In this document: positions 36,401 through 48,400 of the stretch, piece after piece
How the letters are laid out: every line of letters begins with the position of its first letter
Position numbering within the stretch: the stretch's first letter is position 1
Assembly: GCA_950295325.1 (NCBI GenBank)
Contig: OX485808.1
Location: 35,301,180 to 35,365,179 of the forward strand
DNA: 64,000 nt
Reading direction: 5' to 3'
DNA from: Polytrichum commune
Taxonomy: Eukaryota; Streptophyta; Polytrichopsida; Polytrichales; Polytrichaceae
Made by a program: the position numbers and the translations under genes
Notes under the pieces: model-generated
Database searches by the model: none
The model's input: the letters and a program-made list of their open reading frames with translations, nothing else
What the model was told of the DNA's origin: nothing

Positions 36401-39400
36401 AAGCATTTGATTCATTTTGGAGGGGGTGCAACAAGGGATACAAGGGATACAAGAGCATACAAAATACATTCAAACACAATATACAAGTATATAGGAGTCA
36501 AAAATGGTGATTATATTATATACAATGCTCTATGTACATCTTGATTGGGGGAGCCGCGTTGAACGATGCGTTCAAACTAGCCTACTTCTACATCTAGAAA
36601 AAATTGAAGAGACGGGCCGCCGTGATGAAGACTTCGTTGCAAAGCCGGGGGTAGGTGGACGAACGAATGGTCGCTGGGGGTGACGAAGGGCGCGAGTGCC
36701 GGGGGGGGCCTAAGTTCGTCCTAGCTAGGGGACACGACCAAGGCAAGAAGTCAAAGACCCAGGAAGTTTGGGTCGGCCGACCCAAACTGAGTGGGGTCAG
36801 TGCATTACCTCGCCTTGGTCGTGCCTTGACGACGTTGATGCCGGCATCGCGTGCGCTGCCCCACCTCTGTCACCGCCGCCTCCGACGACGCCGTCAGCCG
36901 CAACCTGCTCCTGCAAAGGCTGACTGTCAGGCCTTTGTCCCAACCCAACCTCCGCATGCGCATCATGCATTGGTTCATTGACTGGGTTAGGAGTAGAGGT
37001 ATCACCAGGCCCTTGCGGGCCTTCAACATCTAGCATAGGCTCGTCGACCGGGGTCTGATGGGGGACGGGGTTTGGGTCGGCCGACCCAAACCCTGCTGCT
37101 TGGCGAGGGTCGCTCTGCGACGCTGCAACGTCGGCACTGTTTGGGTCGGACAACCCAAACATGTGGGGGTCGTCCCGCTGGTGGTGTGGGGGCAAGAGGA
37201 TGGGAGGCCGGAGCGGGGGGGGGGGGTGCCAACGAGCTGGACGCTCCGGGGACGCGCCAAAGGTTTGGATCATCCACCTGCTGCACAGGCGCGTAAGGAC
37301 GGGCGTGCGGCTGCAGCAAATCCGCGAAGCTGAAGGAATGCTCCAACGCCGGCCGCGGGCGGATATCCTGTGGAGGGAAGCCTGCGGGCAAGTGAGGGAA
37401 TGAACTCGGGGGAGCCATCACCAATCCCTGCGCCAGCATGCCCTGGATCACTTGCGTGATGAGGTCCGCTTGGGACGGAGTTTGGGACATCGCCCTTTGC
37501 CGCTCCTGTTCCAACAGGAGAGCCCTCAACTCCGCGACTTCGTTGCGGACAGAGGGTTCCTCGGCGGCAGCCCTCTGCAGTCGCACACGCTGCTCCTCGT
37601 CTCGGAGCATTTTTGCGTTCGCCTCCTCCACGGTGAGGACCTCCGGTTTCACCCTCACATTCCCGGCGAACGCTCTGGGGGAGGCAGGATCAGACCTCAG
37701 CTTCTTGGCGAGTTCCATGTCGTCCTCGTCCTCGGAGCTTATTGCGATCGTCTCCTCCACCGCATAGTCCCCGTACAGCTTCTTCCCCTTCATCCTTCTA
37801 CGCTCCCTGAAGGTGGCCGTCGCGTCCCTCGAGTACATATCCTTGGCGTCGTCCACCGTCAACGCGGGCACCAGCCTACTCTGCGGCGTGGCAGGCCGCA
37901 TGGCCTTCTTCCGCTGAGGGGCCTCGGATTCTTGAGTGAATCATGTTGCCCCTTCTTCCACCTCCCCCTCCACTTTCTCTGCTTCCTCCTCCGCCTCCTC
38001 CTCGTCTTCCTCCCCCTCCTCCCCAACCCTGCCACCTGCTCCCATAGACGGATTGCCCGGATGCAACCCGATGAGCGGCTCTGGCAATTGAACGGGGGCC
38101 CGCATGGCGAATTCACCCGGGTTGATTCGCCTCGCAATATCCAAAGGATTCTCGCCCCCCTCGACGATATCTTCGACGTAGGATCCGGGTATCCAGTCGA
38201 GGATGTCCATTCTCTTGGCCAGCGCCTTTTGGGTCCTGTAGAATTGAACATCGGCATCCTCTACATAGGAGTAGATGTTCAACCCAGACATCTGCACAAT
38301 CAAAATCAATACTATTAGTAACACCAAATGAACATATAATGGAAAATGACTTCCAAACAAAATAAGAATAGTTAGTTTGGGTCGCTCGACCCAAACTATG
38401 CATGGCCCTAGTTTGGGTCGCTCGACCCAAACTGTGCATGCCCCTAGTTTGGGTCGTTCGACCCAAACCGAACGTATAGGGACTTCTGGGTTTTCTGCTT
38501 ACCATGGCTGCAAAAATCGGTTTGGACCCCCCGAAAACGTTGAAGATGCAGTCCCCTCTCTTCGTGAGGGTCCTCATCATCCGCAGGTAGAACTCCATGC
38601 GCAGCTCATCCGCGGGGTAGTTGGCGTACTTCGCCTCATCATATAAGCTCCTGCTGGTACCCAACCCTTCTTGGACTTGGAAGAGCTTTTCCATCCTGGC
38701 TATGGGATGGTTTGGCACCTTAAGCAGCTCAGCTTTGTACACGAAGTACAAACACAGCACGTTGACGATCTTCGTCTTCTTGTCTTTCAGCGTGCTGTAC
38801 GCCCCCTCCGCCGGTGCAGCAACGTAGTGAGATTTCGAGACGGCATACTCCGGCTGCAATTTGCGCACGATCTCGTAAACCTGCTCTGCCCTTCTGTCCT
38901 CGACAATCCAGAGCCAGACGTCGACCTCCCTGAATTTGGGGCTGGCGTAGTCCACGAACTTCGACAAGAAAGGATCGTAAAAAAGGGTGCTCATAGTCCC
39001 CTCGAATGAGGCTCCAGGGATGTTCCTGAAGTCTATCATTCCGAAGGGGAAGCGGTCCCCGGCTCTAGTCCTGATCGCCTTCCTTGACTCAGAACCCGGC
39101 CAACCCTGGATCCTGAGAGGTTCGACAGTGACCATGTTGAATTGCGCATCGCCTTCGAAACTGACGATCTTCTTCTCCTTTATGAAGTTGGAGAAGGCCC
39201 GCACTGAGTGTTCGGAAAGCGCCCGGTTCCTCCCCCCCTTCACGAGCTTGGATCTGAGGAAGTCGTCTCCCGCCTCCCTCATGAGTGCCGCCATGGACTG
39301 TGAACCCTTTGAGTGGTCCACCACTCTGCGGGATCACTTTTAGTTAGAATGTTAGCATTAAAAGTTAGAATTGATAGGGAATTTAGGGAAAATTAGTTCA

Positions 39401-42400
39401 TTTAGCATTTAGCCTAGAAGAAGGAAGGTCAAAATGAAACTAAGTAGTGCTAGAAGATAGCAAAGTAGAAAAAATGTGCTAGCTAGTAAAAACAACTAGC
39501 TAAGCAAATATTAGTAGATGCTAGCTATTAAGCAAATGTTAGTAAATGCTAGCTAAGCAAGTGTTAGTTTATTAGTTAGTGTGAGGCACACAAGACTATT
39601 AGAGGTGGTTTAGGTAAAAAGATAAAATCGGCTTGAAGACTTTTGAAGACAAAAAAAGAAAGAGAGCAAGGGGGATACTTGCCCACTTGCCCCCTTGCCA
39701 ACTCGATGGCGGAAAAATTAGAAAGATTTCTAAAGGTTTTTTGTCGGAGCCACCTCGGCGAGAGGGTGGCAACCTCAACCGGGAAAACCCCCGAGCCAAA
39801 ATTTCGGGAAAGGGTTTGAAAAATGGATCCGGTGGAGGAGGGGTCCAACCCTTTTGTGAGAGGGTTTAAAAACCCCTCCTTCCACCTTGTAGCTCTCTCT
39901 CTTTCTCTAGTTTTTGGGCGAAGCCCTGCTTCAATGTAGTTAGGAAAAAATCCTTTAGCATGTATTCTCAATGGTCTAAAAGAAAGGCTTGAGAACCTCC
40001 TCTACTCTCTCTCTCCTAGTTAGGTTGTGTGTTTATTAACACACCAACAAAATTATTCCTTCTTTTGTAGAGGTAGGTTGGATGGTAGAGTTTTGAGTAG
40101 AGGCATTATAGACCTCATCTGCCAATGCCCTGAAGGCTTAGTTCAAAAGCTAGAACAAGATACTTATCATTTTTCTCTTAGAGAGATTTCATATAGCTAT
40201 CCATAGCCGTTTCCCATTTGTGATTTGGTTGAGATGACAATTAGTTATGGATTTTCAAAGATGGAGTAGAAAAAACTGGGTGGTCTTGTGGGTAGCGGCT
40301 GCTGGATCAGACCTGCGAGCCCAATAGGAATTTTAATTCCAAGAAATTATATTTTTCCCAAGTAGAACTTTTGTGTAGCTTTCCAAAATGGCTTAGAACA
40401 TTTGATTTGAGCATGATTTGAATTAGATATGAATTGTGCAAGATGGGACACATAGTTTGAGAACTTTTGGTTGACTGCTGCATTACAGAGGACCTGCTGG
40501 GTTCACTTCGGCTTACCTTTCTAATCACATATTTTTATCAAATACATCTTTTTAATATCTCTCCAGGGTCATATAGAACGTTTGATTTGACTAAGATTTG
40601 AATTAGATATGAATTGTTGAAGGCGAGATACATAGTTTAAGCCTTCTTGATTGACTGCTGTGTTACAAGGAGTCCGCTGAATTTCTATTAGCTTAACCTG
40701 GTGATGTCATAATTTTTCTAGTTAGAGCTTGTTCATAGCTTTCCAATGGTATAAGGAAAGCCTAGATCCAAGTAGTAAGGAATGTGCTATGAATTTTTGA
40801 AGTTAGAAGGTAGATAGGTGGGTTGGAAGGGTCGGTTGAATCGACCTCACACTTCCAACCCTCATAACTTTTGCATTTCTTATCCGATTAGAGTGATTTT
40901 TAGATCATTGGAAAGATAATTTGGTGCACTAAGTATAAATATTATGCTTAGGATTAAATTACAGGGCAGAATAACACTTTATATTTTAATTGTTAACTAA
41001 GGTACGCTTACTACCAAACTAGTTACAAAGAAGGAGGCAAGGTCGACGCTCGGAAAGTGGAGCAAGGAAGGAGGTAGCGGCTCGGCCTACATCAAGCCCA
41101 AATCAACCGAGGAAAATTGAGGTAAATTAACTAACCTTAAGCCTTCCATTTAGGATCGGAGGGAGCACGGCTAAGGTACGCATCTCTAAACCCACTCACC
41201 TATCTCGTAAGGTCAAGTGGCTTGACCACTTGACCGCCAAGGGAGTACCCAATTCCATTGTTTTCGGGGCCCTTGGTATGTTTTGTGGTAGTAGCTTCAT
41301 TTATTAGCAAGTTTCGTGTGTGGTAAGTCGGATTAATCACCGACACGACCACTCTGAATGTTGTTGGTGGAAAGATGGGGTTAATGACCCGCGAATCCAC
41401 TATTATGTTGTTGGCCCCATAGATTGGGAGTAATGGCCCCAATTTATGAAGATTGCGCAACAGGTTGAACCTACAGGTCGTCCGTCACCCTGGTCCCATT
41501 GAGTTGCATTTCGTGGTCTATCCAGTGTAAACACATTTAACAATCAAAACATACAAAATAAATCGTAAACCCTTGTTGGCAAGAGACCCGAGGTAAGGGG
41601 TGATGCCTAATATGTTAATGTAGTAAGTTAGGACGTGCAAACAAAAGTAAGTAATTAAGAAGGAATTTGTGTGAAGGGTGGGACTTAGGCCAAGTTCCCC
41701 CGCTTAGAAAACTAAATAGAACTAAATAAAGAAATAGGAAGAATTGAATGGTCCATCAAATTGTCGTTATTCCGTTCGTTGAGTTAGGGTGGTATGAGTC
41801 ACACCCGGTTGGGTGTATCAGAACCATCCCAATTCATAAATTAGGATTGCCTTGGTTTCAAGGCTGGTGCGTCTGCGCGTAGAATAGGTTGTAGGTTAAG
41901 GTTAGAACTAGATATGAAATTGGTTAGTGGAGTTTAAAGCCACACTAGTAAAAAACTAAGGCCTAACCTCCGGAGGTACTACGACGCATATTTAATCTCC
42001 CTTAAAAATCTAACTACTCACGTTATACACCTATCATCCGGGTTCGGCTTGGGCGCCTGCAAATGCAGGCCACCTTCACCGAAGGGCTTGTGTGATACTT
42101 TTAGGCTCCCTCGAAAGGGGGTGGCCCAAAAGTACCACATGGACGCACTGGTAAACTTATATTCGGCTTTGAAGGCCCTCGAGTGCGCCTCGTCGACCTC
42201 TCCGTCCACGATGAGCTTCTTCTCTGGCACAAGCTTGTGCAGCTCCTGGACGATGGTCGTCTTCTTCTTCCTGTTCTCCGTCCATTCCTTCATTGTGTAG
42301 CATAAAGGGACGAAGATCTTGGGTTTGGTGAAGACGATCTTAGGGTGGACCCAGCATCTCTTCGCCGTCGTCTCCACGTGTAGGATGTGGGACGCCGCTT

Positions 42401-45400
42401 TTCCCATCTCTGTCTCGGAGAGACCTTGAAGCGCTCTGAAGAACTCCCTCACCAAAGGCTTCATTTGCTTGAAGCGCGTAGTCTGGTTGAAGAGCATGCC
42501 GGTGTCGGGGTCCATGAGGTCCCCCGTCTCGTGTTTTTCAAAAACACTCTTCCATCTTGCCCATACGGAATCGGACACTGTGATCAAATAGATTTCTCCT
42601 CTCAGCTCGTTATACTTTTTCTGCTTGTGGCTAGCATTGTCGATCGAGGAGAATTTATTGATCATTTGATATTTGAAGTCCTGCACAGGAAGACATTAGC
42701 ACATGTTAGACAACACATAATGGAAAAACAAATGCAACAGCAGTTTGGGTCGAACGACCCAAACTATGAACCTGGCGAAAACATCTTAACAATTTCAGAG
42801 TTTGGGTCGACCGACCCAAACTATGAACCTGGGGACAATATCAAAATAATTTCAGAGTTTGGGTCGACCGACCCAAACTATCAACCTGGCGATGACAACA
42901 AAACAATGTAGGAGTTTGGGTCGATCGACCCAAACATACTCACCTCCCATTTGGGGTTCTTGTCTTTAGCATTCTCCCTTTCCTTGGGAGGCCTTCCATA
43001 AAACTCCCACACCTCCCTCGAGGCCATGATGTTTCTGATCCACGATGCCTGATAGGCCCTCTTTTTGTTCCCCATGTTGAAGAACCTGGAGATGTCGCTG
43101 AGGACCGTCTCGTTGTCCGACCAAACCACCAAAGCCTTCCAAACTTTTAGCTTCTCCTTCTGGTTGTTCGGGTCGTCCCACTCGGTCATCAGCTGGATTT
43201 TTTTCGAGGCCTCCACACTGTGCTGCCCGTCAATCAGCCAGAAGTCTCCTTTAGAGATTGCCGGCCACATCTCAGGCGTCGGCATTCTTTTCAGCCCTTG
43301 TGGCATGACAACAATTGTCTGCCTGTCGTCCTTGAACTGCCCGCCCAAGATTTGAGCGACCATCCAGTCGACGTAGGCGTCCTCCTTGGCTCGGACGCAC
43401 TTCTCTGGTGGCGCAAGGTGGCACTGCGCAATGTTGACCTCGAATTTGAAGTCCCTGCCCATGAAGAAGCAGTGCAGGCATTTTGTCTCGAAGTTGTTGT
43501 TTATTTTTTGTATTTCGCCTGCATCCACCTCTTGGCCAGGCTTCGGCATCCGGAGCTCCGGGGAAACAGGCTCGTCAGTCATCCCCGATGACTCTCTTCC
43601 CCTCTTGGAAGGGGTCGTCTGACGGCTTCCTGATGGCGTTGGCGTCTCGCTGTCAGCCGGCGTTGTTGTAGTGCTCGTCCGTCTCGAGTCTGCAGGGACC
43701 GCCCGCGGTTTCCTCACAGTTTGTGGTCTTGAGGACCCTGCGCCTTCTTCCGTCGTTGCCTTCCGCCTCACAGGCTGCTGCGTCTTGGGTTTGCTTTGCA
43801 GCGCCTTGTTGAGAACCGTGATAGCCTGTTTTAACTTCGTGAACCTGCTCGCAACCTTCGTGTTCGTTACACTACCATCTATGAATATGGCCTCCGGTTT
43901 TATGGTTTCAGGGTCGACGCAAGTTTCCTTGGCGTACAGGGGGTCGAAGGGCTCGGAGAACTGGTGCATGAACATGTGGACGTTCTGCACGGCGGAGTTC
44001 TCCAGTATCACGTCTACGTAGTCCCCGAGAGACTGGACGGACGCAACCTCCCATCCCGTCAGCGTTGCCCAGGTGTGCTGCTCGTGGGTCCCCACCTTCA
44101 CCACGAATAGCAGCTTGAACATGGATGCCTTCACCACCTGAACGGACCATGCCAAAACGACGCCATCTTTTGGGACGTAAGAATCGTCCTGTGGAGTTTC
44201 ATACTCCTGCCAAAGGTGGTCTGGCGCGAGCATGAACCACCTTTCACCTGGTCTCTTTTTAGGGGCCATCTGCAATCCAAGAAATCGAAACTGTGAGTTT
44301 CGGTCGATCGACCCAAAGTATTGCAATGTGCATTTAACATTTGGAGGATTGACCCAAACATTTACTTAATTTTCAAAGTCGTTTTAAAAGATCTTTTAGA
44401 TTTTAAAGTGTGGTTTAGGTGGTCACCCTGTAATGTTTGGGTCGAGCGACCCAAACATGATGAGGCTGCAAATTTAGGTATCTCAACACATTCATTTCAG
44501 ACTGCAATGTTTGGGTCGAACGACCCAAACAATTACTTAATTTTGGAAGTTCTTTTATATTTTACAATGTGGTTTAGTTCTTCTCCCTGTAATGTTTGGG
44601 TCGAGCGACCCAAATATGTTAGGCTGCAAATTTAGGTAGCTCAACCCATTCATTTCAGACTGCAATGTTTGGGTCGAACGACCCAAACAATTACTTAATT
44701 TTCAAATTTCTCTTTTATTTTACAATGTGCTTTAGTTCTTCTCCCTGTAATGTTTGGGTCGACCGACCGAAACATGTTAGGTTGCAAATTTAGATAGCTC
44801 AACCCAATCATTTCAGACTGCAATGTTTGGGTCGAACGACCCAAACATTCACTTAATTTTCAAAGTTCTTTTATATTTTACAATGTGGTTTAGTTCTTCT
44901 CCCTGTAATGTTTGGGTCGAGCGACCCAAACATGTTAGGCTGCAAATTTAGGTACCTCAACCCAGTCATTTCAGTCTGCAATGTTTGGGTCGAACGACCC
45001 AAACATTTACTTAATTTTTGAAGTTCTTTTATATTTTACAATGTGGTTTAGTTCTTCTCCCTGTAATGTTTGGGTCGAGCGACCCAAACATAATGAGGCT
45101 CCAATGTTTGGGTCGCTCGACCCAAACAAGAGGCTGCAATGTTTGGGTCGAACGACCCAAACATTTAGTTCATTTTAGGCTGCAATTCAAATATTTATTA
45201 TATTTTAATATGAGTTTGGGTCGTCTCCCCAAACTACTGTGTTTCCAGATGCATGTTTAATGCTTGGGCAACATATACAATGCTTATGCATTGTATATGT
45301 AACAGGAACCTAAAGGGAATGATGCAAATTGTGTGCACTGATGCAAATTGCTTACCTTGTCTTTCAAACTCTTGAAAGCTGCTCTCACAATCTGCTTCTT

Positions 45401-48400
45401 ACAACCAGACTCAGAAACTCTGTTGTGGCACTAAAGAACAACTCTCACAAAGATCTCAGAAACACAATGAATCTCTCAAGCACCCTAAAACTTTCTCACA
45501 AACCCCCTGATTCTTGCAAACTCAGGCCTAATTTGAAAGACCTCTACCTTTCTATCACACTCGACCGTGCTCACTTCTACTCAACCTAAAATCACTCCAT
45601 GCATGAATTTTACAAAACAAGTAAGGAGTTCAACACAATAAACCGCTCCGAACTCACTCAAAGCTAACACTCTGGACCAAGAAGAGAGAATAAGAAGAGG
45701 AAGACAATAACACGAGGAATAGAATGAGAGAAGAGGAGGAGAAGCATCAGAGAGGAGGAGAGGAATGAAGGAGAAAGAAGAATGAAGGGAAGCGGCGCGA
45801 CCAAGACAAAAGCAAAAGGTGCGAGAGGAAGCGCTTGGCGCGGCGCTATGGAAAGCGGCGGCGGCGTTTCCAAGAGCGGCGCTTGGCGCGGAGGAAGAGA
45901 GGAAGAAAAAGAGAGAAAGAAAAAATAGGAGGGGAGAGAAGGAGAGAGCGGAAGGGGTCACCCTAAACCCTCGAATCCGGGCCATTAGATTGCGCCGGGC
46001 CCATCAACGGCTCAGAAGCCTCGCGGGCCAACACCTTGCCAGGTGTCGACACCTCCTTGGTTTAGGTGGTTGCCCGCGAGGCTTGTGGTGTTGACACCTG
46101 CCACCCTAGGGAGATTGCCTTCCTGGTTGTCCTTGCCCCTAGGTGCGGGACATAGGAGGGCCGGCGCCTCTCTTGGCCGCCCGGCCCCGGCCTTCTAACC
46201 CGCTATTCATTAGCGGCAATTCAATACCAGTCAAAAACCTACGTGGACTAAGGTATTCCACAAAATTAACACCATCACCAACTCATATTTTAATGGTGTT
46301 CAATTGAATGATCACCCGTTGGAATTGATAACATCGTTGAATGTAGCCATTATCGTTTTGGTGTATGAATAATGTAATTTATGGAATCATATGAGAGTGT
46401 TACAAAGTCTAAGAGGAGTAAGTCATAATTATATTGCAATCCACAAAGGCAATTACACGGTGCAATAATATAAATATGGTAACCATTCACATGGTTAACA
46501 GTTTAGGATTATGTATTGTAATTTATATGATGGTTGTTGGTAGAGGACAATGCTCTAGTCTATAATGGATACCCTAACAAGTAGCATTAGAGTGAACATT
46601 AATATATGTACTTAGAAGTTCACATTTGAAGTACATGGGAGAAACAAATGATTACAAATGTATCTACTGCAACCCCATGGAGTTCACATATCATATGAAG
46701 TCATTTAAACATTCAGTTTGATGTTTGATGATGCCTGAACCCTAAACCCTAAACCCTAAACCCTAAACCTTAAACAACACAAACCATAACTGGATGGCAC
46801 ATAGGTCAAATGACATGGGCCTTGGTGCTTGTAGTTTCCAATACAAATGTATATTGTCATCACAACATCCTAATTCACAAACGTGAAAGATGGATGTGTG
46901 GTTTTTCACGAATGAACGCACTAAAGGAAATAAACGATATTGTGCTCACAAGTAGGTGATACAATATTAACCTATAACCTTGTCACCTGGTAAGAAAAGC
47001 ATAAGAACTAGATTATAATGGATAGGATGTTGTTCATGTTAACATGTTATTTGGAATAGTGAAATATTATATATTAATTTAAAGTAAATTTCATGTTATG
47101 AATGATATGAGGACATACCTTTTGAACTTTGCATGTTTTGCTCACACACATTGGTAGAGTTCAAGGGACTTCACGATAGGTTCAAACATCCTTGGAAGAT
47201 TGAACGTGCCAAATGTCATTTGTGGTTTAGGGTTCCATTAATGACTTCCACATAGGTACTAGGTTATTGTCACACTTGGAGTCTTGAGGATGAAGCAATA
47301 TTGGGTGCACACATTACAACACAACATATGTTCTTTTAATTAGCAGAAATTGAAAGTTGGCCAAATTATTCAAGTTTGTCATGGCATTAATTATTTGTTT
47401 TCAAAATATAAGTCCTCATGTGAGAGTCTAAATAATAGCATTAACTATTATATTTAGTGACTTTTAGTATATGAAGTTTTATAATACATGCACATCTTTT
47501 GTCAATATATTGTTTGAAATATACCATAATGTTTGACTACAAGTAGAGTAAAACCCCTTAATAGATATAATCTTACATATTGTCATAGGGTTATTGGTAT
47601 TTAGTGTATGCGTTCATATGTAGTGTATCAAAACCTTTATATCCTTTTTAGTTATATGATAGTTAGTGTTTGATACACTTAAAACGAACGCATACACTTC
47701 CCATTACTAACCCTATGAGAGTAAGTAACATTAAATGTAAACTCAAACACTAAATATCCACTATGGTGATATATGGAAGTTACATATAGGGATTTAGTAT
47801 TAGTAAGGATGTGAGAAAAATATACAACAATGATAAAAGGAGAAAGGAGATGGCAATAGGGAAGGTGGTGGTGTATTCATGTATAAAACTAATTATGAAA
47901 GAGTTGAAGAATAGTGTTGACCAAGTTAGGGTGGTAACAACTTTAAATATATGTTGAATTATTCATTTGGTGGTTGGGGCAACGAAGAGCCAAGCTAAAT
48001 ATACATTCTCTATTATTGACAAGAAGCGGGAAATTGAGTCAGAAGGTTTGAATTAACATCCAAAGGAGACCAGGTGGGAAAGGCATCCAAAGAGGATGCC
48101 CAAAGCGGAGGCGGGTAGTATAAAGCTCGGGGGGTGCACTGTATATCATGTTTGAGAACCACGTGCGTTCATGACCCCTCCTAAAAACCCCCTATATACG
48201 AGAGGTTAAATGTCTAGATATCTTTGTATACAGATGTATTCCGTTTTAAATATATGTTTAATGTAAGTATACGTGAATAATTTTCAGTTCTAAATGTGTC
48301 TATTGTATGTATACGTAATACGGCAAGGTCCAAATCAATACCCCTCCTGTGCACTCACGTGGACTCGTACAAGTTTAGTATAGTGCACCCCCCGAGGTAT

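Larger units (their letters stand above)
45200..48117. other. Spacer between the divergent genes of element 2
   Basis: No convincing gene. 45660-45960 is GA-rich on the plus strand and low complexity. 45980-46220 is GC-rich with a hairpin. 46737-46768 is telomere-like. 47580-47960 is an inverted, rearranged relative of the MITE at 26066. The promoters of both genes probably lie here. Confidence 0.5.

Noticed and set aside
37452-38318. Plus-strand frame of 288 codons
   Set aside because: It is the shadow of the minus-strand accessory gene exon 4; the minus frame carries the splice sites and the domain continuity.
45581-46094. Frames in the GA/CT-rich stretch
   Set aside because: Low-complexity sequence gives Glu/Arg/Lys or Ser/Leu/Phe-rich translations; no domain and no splice support.
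46737-46768. Chromosome end or fusion point
   Set aside because: Fewer than five telomere units inside a mobile element; more likely a short interstitial or telo-box tract.
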